Shown here in pieces: positions 59,696-64,000 of a stretch of DNA of 64,000 nucleotides. A model generated the notes under the pieces. The model made no database searches. It was not told where the DNA came from and worked only from the letters and a program-made list of their open reading frames with translations. This DNA is from an uncultured Cohaesibacter sp. (GTDB taxonomy: Bacteria; Pseudomonadota; Alphaproteobacteria; Rhizobiales; Cohaesibacteraceae): assembly GCF_963676485.1 (NCBI RefSeq), contig NZ_OY781114.1, positions 3,984,501 to 4,048,500 of the forward strand, written 5' to 3'. Position numbers and translations under genes: made by a program. Numbering within the stretch: position 1 is the first letter of the stretch; each line of letters starts with the position of its first letter.

Positions 59696-59724
59696 TTGCA
59701 ATGAGAACAAAACGTATACATAAT
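59696..59724 (+). promoter_or_regulatory. Candidate promoter before the 27-codon frame and dnaE
   Basis: TTGCAA (59696-59701), a 17-base spacer and CATAAT (59719-59724). The predicted start is near 59731, about 28 bases before the small open frame. By-eye match; a reasonable housekeeping promoter. Confidence 0.45.
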
Positions 59725-59758
59725 GAGGATATAACGCGAACAGTTTTGAGGTCTGGTA

Positions 59759-59842
59759 ATGATTATTCGTGATGTTCTTGCGCTCGGTTCCCTTATCACC
59801 TTCATGTCCATGATTGGCGTGTGGATGCAGGTGCTGGTTTGA
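59759..59842 (+). CDS. 27-residue hydrophobic peptide, candidate small membrane protein
   Basis: A 27-codon frame that starts MIIRDVLALGSLITF and ends VWMQVLV. One membrane-spanning segment makes up almost the whole peptide, with one Arg and one Asp near the N terminus. A GAGG ribosome site lies seven bases before the ATG and a candidate promoter 35 bases upstream. It lies 236 bases before dnaE. Codon use is regular, but so short a frame could be chance; conservation in related genomes would decide. Confidence 0.45.
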   Translation: MIIRDVLALGSLITFMSMIGVWMQVLV

Positions 59843-60078
59843 TTTTGCTTCTGAATAGTGGGGATAAGGTCGGATAACTATGGGGACGTTTCGATGTTCC
59901 TTGATACGGTTTCCAAAGGTCTTGCCTCTTGTTGTGGAGAGTGACGTTCTCCCGGGTAAAGGCTCTTATCAGACTTTGCCATGCTGCCCGTCATTTTCTA
60001 TTCTCGAAGTCTTGCGCGATCTGATTCTTGAGACCCATATCGGGCTCAGTCGTGATGATACGGGAAGGCTTTACTTCT

Positions 60079-63000
60079 ATGAATGGGCTGTCGGACGATC
60101 TTAAATTTATCCATTTGCATGTGCATTCGGCTTATTCTCTTCTTGAAGGGGCGTTGCCCGTCGCCAAGGTGATCAAGAAGACCAAGGCCATGGATATGCC
60201 CGCAGTATCCATCACCGATACGCGCAACATGTTTGGTGGGCTGGAATTTTCCGAAAAGTCTGTTGGTGAAGGGCTGCAGCCGATTATGGGCTGTCAGGTC
60301 GAGATCTATTTTAATGACGGGGACTATCAGGGCAGTGGTCATACCGAATTGCCCTCCATTGTTCTGCTTGCTGCAACGGATCAGGGCTGGGCGAACCTGA
60401 TGCTGCTTGTGTCCCGCTCTTATCTCGCGCCTGAAGACGATCAGGAGCCGCATGTTACGGTCGGGGATCTTGAAGAGCTTGGCGAAGGGATTATTTGCCT
60501 GACCGGTGGCGGCAATGGTCCTGTCGACCGGATGCTGGCGAGCAATCATGTGGCCAAAGGGCGCGAGCGTCTTGAAATATTGAAGCGCATTTTCGGGGAT
60601 AGGGTCTATGTCGAAATCATGCGCCACGGTATGCCCCATGAAGCGATTGTGGAGCCTCAGATTATTGATCTGGCCTATGAATTCGAATTGCCACTGGTTG
60701 CCACCAATGATGTATATTTCGGCGAACGTGAAGACTTTGAGGCCCATGATGCGCTGCTCGCGATTGCGGAGAGTAAGGTTCTTATCCAGAGTGATCGTCG
60801 GCAGCTGACGCGTGAGCATTATTTCAAAAGTCAGGAAGAGATGGCAGAGCTCTTTGCGGATCTGCCCGAAGCTCTTGAGAATACAATAGAAATTGCACAG
60901 CGCTGTTCGACGCGTGTGCGCACGGTCAAACCACTTTTGCCTCGGTTCGCCGGTGCGGATGCAGACCCGGAAGAAGCCGAACAGCATGAGGCCGCCGAGC
61001 TGCGCAAACAGGCCGAAGAGGGGCTGCGTCGCCGCCTTGATATTCATGGCCTGGCTCCGGGGCTGACAGAAGAAGACTACTGGGAGCGCCTGGAGTTCGA
61101 GCTGGGCATCATCGTTTCAATGAAATTCCCCGGTTACTTCCTCATCGTTGCCGACTTCATCAAATGGGCCAAGGAACATGGGATTCCGGTGGGGCCGGGG
61201 CGTGGGTCCGGTGCTGGTTCGCTTGTGGCATGGTCCTTGACGATTACCGACCTTGATCCTTTGCGCTTTGCCCTTCTGTTCGAACGCTTCCTGAACCCGG
61301 AACGTGTGTCGATGCCCGACTTCGATATCGACTTCTGTCAGGATCGTCGTGAAGAAGTGGTGCATTATGTGCAGCGTAAATATGGCTGGAGCAATGTGGG
61401 CCAGATCATCACCTACGGTACCTTGCAGGCCCGCATGGTGTTGCGCGATGTGGGGCGTGTGTTGCAGATGCCCTTTGGTCAGGTCGACAAGCTCTGCAAG
61501 CTGGTGCCCATGAAGGGGGCGGTATCGGTTTCTTTGCCCGAGGCCCTTGAGCAGGAGCCGCGTCTGGTTGATGCCCGTAAGGAAGAGGAGATCGTCGATC
61601 GCCTCATTTCCATCTCGCTGAAGCTGGAGGGGCTTTATCGCCACACCTCGACCCATGCTGCCGGCGTTGTGATCGGGGACCGCTCTCTGGACAAGCTCGT
61701 GCCCATGTATCGAGACCCGCGCTCGGACATGCCGGTTACCCAGTTCAACATGAAGTTTGTCGAGAAGACCGGCCTTGTCAAATTCGACTTTCTTGGTCTT
61801 AAGACACTGACGGTTTTACAGACGGCGGTGCGGTTCGTAGAGCAGCGCGGCATCAAGATCAATCTGTCGGAAATTCCGATCGACGACCCCAAATCCTATG
61901 AAATTCTCTGCCGCGGCGAGACGGTTGGCGTGTTCCAGCTTGAAAGTATGGGCATGCGCAAGGCCCTGCTCGACATGAAGCCCGACCAGTTCGAGGATAT
62001 CATCGCTATCGTGGCGCTCTATCGACCGGGGCCAATGGCCAACATTCCGGTTTATTGCGCGCGTAAACGTGGCGAGGAAAAACCGGACTATATGCATGAG
62101 TTGCTTGAACCGGTTCTGAAAGAGACCTACGGCATCATCATCTATCAGGAACAGGTGATGCAGATCGCGCAGATCCTTTCCGGCTATACCCTCGGCCAAG
62201 CTGATATGCTGCGCCGCGCCATGGGTAAGAAGATCCGTGAGGAGATGGAAAAGCAGCGGGTGTTCTTCTGCGATGGGGCTGAAGAGCGCGGCGTACCACG
62301 CGAGCAGGCCTCCGAGATTTATGACCTTGTTGCCAAGTTTGCGGACTATGGCTTCAACAAGTCGCACGCTGCTGCATATGCTCTGGTGGCCTACCAGACC
62401 GCCTATATGAAAGCCAACTATCCGGCGGAATTTCTTGCTGCCATCATGACGCTGGATATGAACAACACCGACAAGCTGTCGGAGTTCCGCCGTGATGCGA
62501 TCCGGCTGGGCATTGAGGTGCGCCCGCCATCCATTAATGAATCCGGCGTTGAGTTTCTCGTCAAAGATGGCGCCATTATCTATTCCATGGCTGCGATCAA
62601 GGGCGTCGGGCAGCCTGCCGCCGAGCATATCATGGAGGTGCGGGGGGATAAGCCGTTCAAAGATCTGGCTGATTTTGCCAAGCGTATCAGCCCGCGCGTG
62701 ATCAACAAGCGCACGATTGAAAATTTGGCTGCGGCAGGAACCTTCGATGTGCTCAATCCCAATCGGGCACAGGTTGTTGGTTCCATCGATATCATTATGG
62801 GCGAGGCAACCAGCCATTCGCGGGATGCATCATCGGGGCAGGGTGGCTTGTTTGGCGAAGAAGAAGCAGCGCCGCTGCCCTTGCCGGATGTAAGGCCATG
62901 GACGAGCCAGGAGAAGCTGCAGCGCGAATATAGCGCTATTGGCTTCTATCTTTCTGCTCATCCCCTTGATGAATATATCCCGCAGCTTGAAAAGATGCGC

Positions 63001-63525
63001 ATTCAGCTTTGGCAGCAGTTCGAGCTGGCGGTCAAGCAGGGCGCGAGCGCGGGGCGTCTGGCTGGCACGATTACCGCAAAGCAGGAACGCAAGACCAAAA
63101 CCGGCAACCGCATGGGGATCATCACCGTTTCCGACCCGACCGGACAATATGAGGCAGTGCTCTTTTCCGAAGCATTGGCACGGTTTCGTGATGCGCTGGA
63201 GCCGGGCAACACGGTGATTCTCGAGGTCGGAGCGGATGAAAGGCCTGAAGGGGTTTCTGTGCGCATCAATAATGTGCGGCCGCTTGTCAGTGATGGCATG
63301 CGGCAGGCCATGCGTGTGTTTGTCAATGATCCCAAACCTCTGGTATCTCTGCAAAAGCAGCTGGATGATCGAGGGGATGGCGAGGTGTCTGTCATCGTGA
63401 TGCTGGATGAGGGCGAGTGCGAAGTCGAGATGCGCCTCAAGGGCAAATATTATGTCTCGCCGGAAGTGGGGCGCGCGTTGAAAGCCATTCCGGGGATTGT
63501 CGATGTGGAAGTCGGCGTGGCATAG
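60079..63525 (+). CDS. dnaE: DNA polymerase III subunit alpha
   Basis: A 1148-residue replicative polymerase subunit. The PHP domain has IHLHVHSAYSLLEGALP at the start; the polymerase core has the catalytic aspartates in MPDFDIDFCQDRR with further conserved PGRGSGAGSLVAWSL and RGETVGVFQLES; FADYGFNKSHAAAYALVAYQTAYMKANYP and the C-terminal OB-fold (AGTITAKQERKTKTGNRMGI) follow. ATG 60079 follows GAAGG; earlier in-frame starts at 60028 add a non-homologous leader. Length is normal for the single-copy alpha subunit. Confidence 0.97.
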   Translation: MNGLSDDLKFIHLHVHSAYSLLEGALPVAKVIKKTKAMDMPAVSITDTRNMFGGLEFSEKSVGEGLQPIMGCQVEIYFNDGDYQGSGHTELPSIVLLAATDQGWANLMLLVSRSYLAPEDDQEPHVTVGDLEELGEGIICLTGGGNGPVDRMLASNHVAKGRERLEILKRIFGDRVYVEIMRHGMPHEAIVEPQIIDLAYEFELPLVATNDVYFGEREDFEAHDALLAIAESKVLIQSDRRQLTREHYFKSQEEMAELFADLPEALENTIEIAQRCSTRVRTVKPLLPRFAGADADPEEAEQHEAAELRKQAEEGLRRRLDIHGLAPGLTEEDYWERLEFELGIIVSMKFPGYFLIVADFIKWAKEHGIPVGPGRGSGAGSLVAWSLTITDLDPLRFALLFERFLNPERVSMPDFDIDFCQDRREEVVHYVQRKYGWSNVGQIITYGTLQARMVLRDVGRVLQMPFGQVDKLCKLVPMKGAVSVSLPEALEQEPRLVDARKEEEIVDRLISISLKLEGLYRHTSTHAAGVVIGDRSLDKLVPMYRDPRSDMPVTQFNMKFVEKTGLVKFDFLGLKTLTVLQTAVRFVEQRGIKINLSEIPIDDPKSYEILCRGETVGVFQLESMGMRKALLDMKPDQFEDIIAIVALYRPGPMANIPVYCARKRGEEKPDYMHELLEPVLKETYGIIIYQEQVMQIAQILSGYTLGQADMLRRAMGKKIREEMEKQRVFFCDGAEERGVPREQASEIYDLVAKFADYGFNKSHAAAYALVAYQTAYMKANYPAEFLAAIMTLDMNNTDKLSEFRRDAIRLGIEVRPPSINESGVEFLVKDGAIIYSMAAIKGVGQPAAEHIMEVRGDKPFKDLADFAKRISPRVINKRTIENLAAAGTFDVLNPNRAQVVGSIDIIMGEATSHSRDASSGQGGLFGEEEAAPLPLPDVRPWTSQEKLQREYSAIGFYLSAHPLDEYIPQLEKMRIQLWQQFELAVKQGASAGRLAGTITAKQERKTKTGNRMGIITVSDPTGQYEAVLFSEALARFRDALEPGNTVILEVGADERPEGVSVRINNVRPLVSDGMRQAMRVFVNDPKPLVSLQKQLDDRGDGEVSVIVMLDEGECEVEMRLKGKYYVSPEVGRALKAIPGIVDVEVGVA

Positions 63526-63805
63526 GCTGGTGCCGTTTGAGGTGGGATTGGCGATGCCTAAGGACTGTATCCTGCTGGGTGCGGATTCTCAGGTCGTTGG
63601 TTTCTATTTGTAAAGGGGCCTCTCTCTACAAGACCGTCAAATGCCGCCGCAATGGGCGGGTGCGCATCGCACTTGAAAGGCGGTTGGAGAATATGGGAAC
63701 TTTGTCAGCCTTTTGGAAAAGGAGCCGCGCATAGGCTTGAAGCCTTGTACGCGACTCCGGGTTCCGTTGGCTGCTGGTCGGAGCGTTGGGGCTAGGTTTT
63801 TTGCC
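63526..63805. other. Intergenic region between dnaE and the EamA-type gene
   Basis: About 280 bases between convergent genes. No gene is supported and no clear terminator was found; a short inverted repeat (AGGCTT, AAGCCT near 63733-63745) has too small a loop for a normal hairpin. Confidence 0.4.
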
Positions 63806-64000
63806 TTAGCTTGCCGTTGTGGCGGCTTTGTCGAGCTCGAGCTTGGGTGAGCTCGGAGGCGAACCATCATGCTTGGTCTTCTTTGGCGCAAACATGACGA
63901 TGTTGCCGGTCAGCGCCAGAACAAGCCCCAGTATGGAAGTCCAGTGCCACACATAGCCCTCGAACATGGTGGAGATGGCCAGCGCGATGATCGGAAACAG
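63806..64000 (-). CDS. EamA/DMT-family transporter, C-terminal part (5' end outside window)
   Basis: The last 64 residues of a membrane protein whose start lies beyond the window. LFPIIALAISTMFEGY followed by WHWTSILGLVLALTGNIVMF is the last-two-helix pattern of EamA (drug/metabolite transporter) proteins, and the basic tail PKKTKHDG is followed by about 20 hydrophilic residues. Substrate unknown. It converges with dnaE. Confidence 0.75.
   Translation of the reverse strand: MFPIIALAISTMFEGYVWHWTSILGLVLALTGNIVMFAPKKTKHDGSPPSSPKLELDKAATTAS

Noticed and set aside
59704-59742. Possible LexA box near the promoter before dnaE (two GAAC motifs)
   Set aside because: The alphaproteobacterial site needs a seven-base spacer; these copies are about 30 bases apart.

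Overview
The window looks like a chromosomal core segment of an alphaproteobacterium of the order Hyphomicrobiales (Rhizobiales). The gene orders are typical of that group: a SUF operon with two cysteine desulfurases, glnB-glnA on one strand with nnrD divergent, tig-clpP-clpX-lon-hupB, then tRNA-Val/tRNA-Asp, nuoA-N, birA-rnj-mce-DUF1467-proS-lolC-lolD-dnaE. Moderate GC, many marine-type housekeeping genes and the absence of symbiosis or photosynthesis genes would fit a Cohaesibacter-like marine lineage, but that genus-level guess is inference. No phage, insertion sequence, CRISPR array, toxin-antitoxin pair or defence locus was found.

Layout. 1-1847: end of anmK, a small methyltransferase and an alpha/beta hydrolase. 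1969-9748: iron-sulfur assembly operon (cysteine desulfurase, sufB, sufC, sufD, sufS, a DUF59 gene, sufA) behind a region with a putative promoter and a good match to the Irr iron control element. 9794-15403: diguanylate cyclase, DEAD-box helicase and four small conserved-looking genes of unknown role on the minus strand. 15354-17426: parE. 17843-18658: small membrane protein and a histidine-phosphatase-like protein. 18800-20897: glnA and glnB on the minus strand with a sigma-54 type promoter in front of glnB. 21402-23039: nnrD. 23321-31117: tRNA-Leu, then the protein quality-control block tig, clpP, clpX, lon (with a heat-shock type promoter) and hupB. 31271-35312: cysteine-rich protein, an orphan gene, two tRNA-Val (minus), two tRNA-Asp (plus) and a PfkB-family kinase. 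35905-51466: complete 14-subunit complex I operon, nuoA to nuoN, with two extra small membrane-protein genes between nuoH and nuoI. 51639-63525: birA, rnj, mce, a DUF1467 gene, proS, lolC, lolD, a 27-codon open frame and dnaE. 63806-64000: 3' end of an EamA-type transporter on the minus strand.

How it fits together. The SUF operon supplies Fe-S clusters, of which the neighbouring complex I genes (NuoB, E, F, G, I) are heavy consumers. The ClpXP/Lon/trigger-factor block handles folding and turnover, with HU following. GlnB/GlnA form the nitrogen-sensing and ammonia-assimilation pair. LolCD serves lipoprotein export.

The window is mostly ordinary core genome. The points most worth checking are the Irr-like box before the SUF operon, the two unassigned membrane proteins inside the nuo operon, the roughly 98-residue N-terminal extension of LolD, the 27-codon frame before dnaE, the 21-bp perfect inverted repeat at 9794-9836, and the sigma-54 and sigma-32 type promoters. 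All matches are by eye; no search was run.
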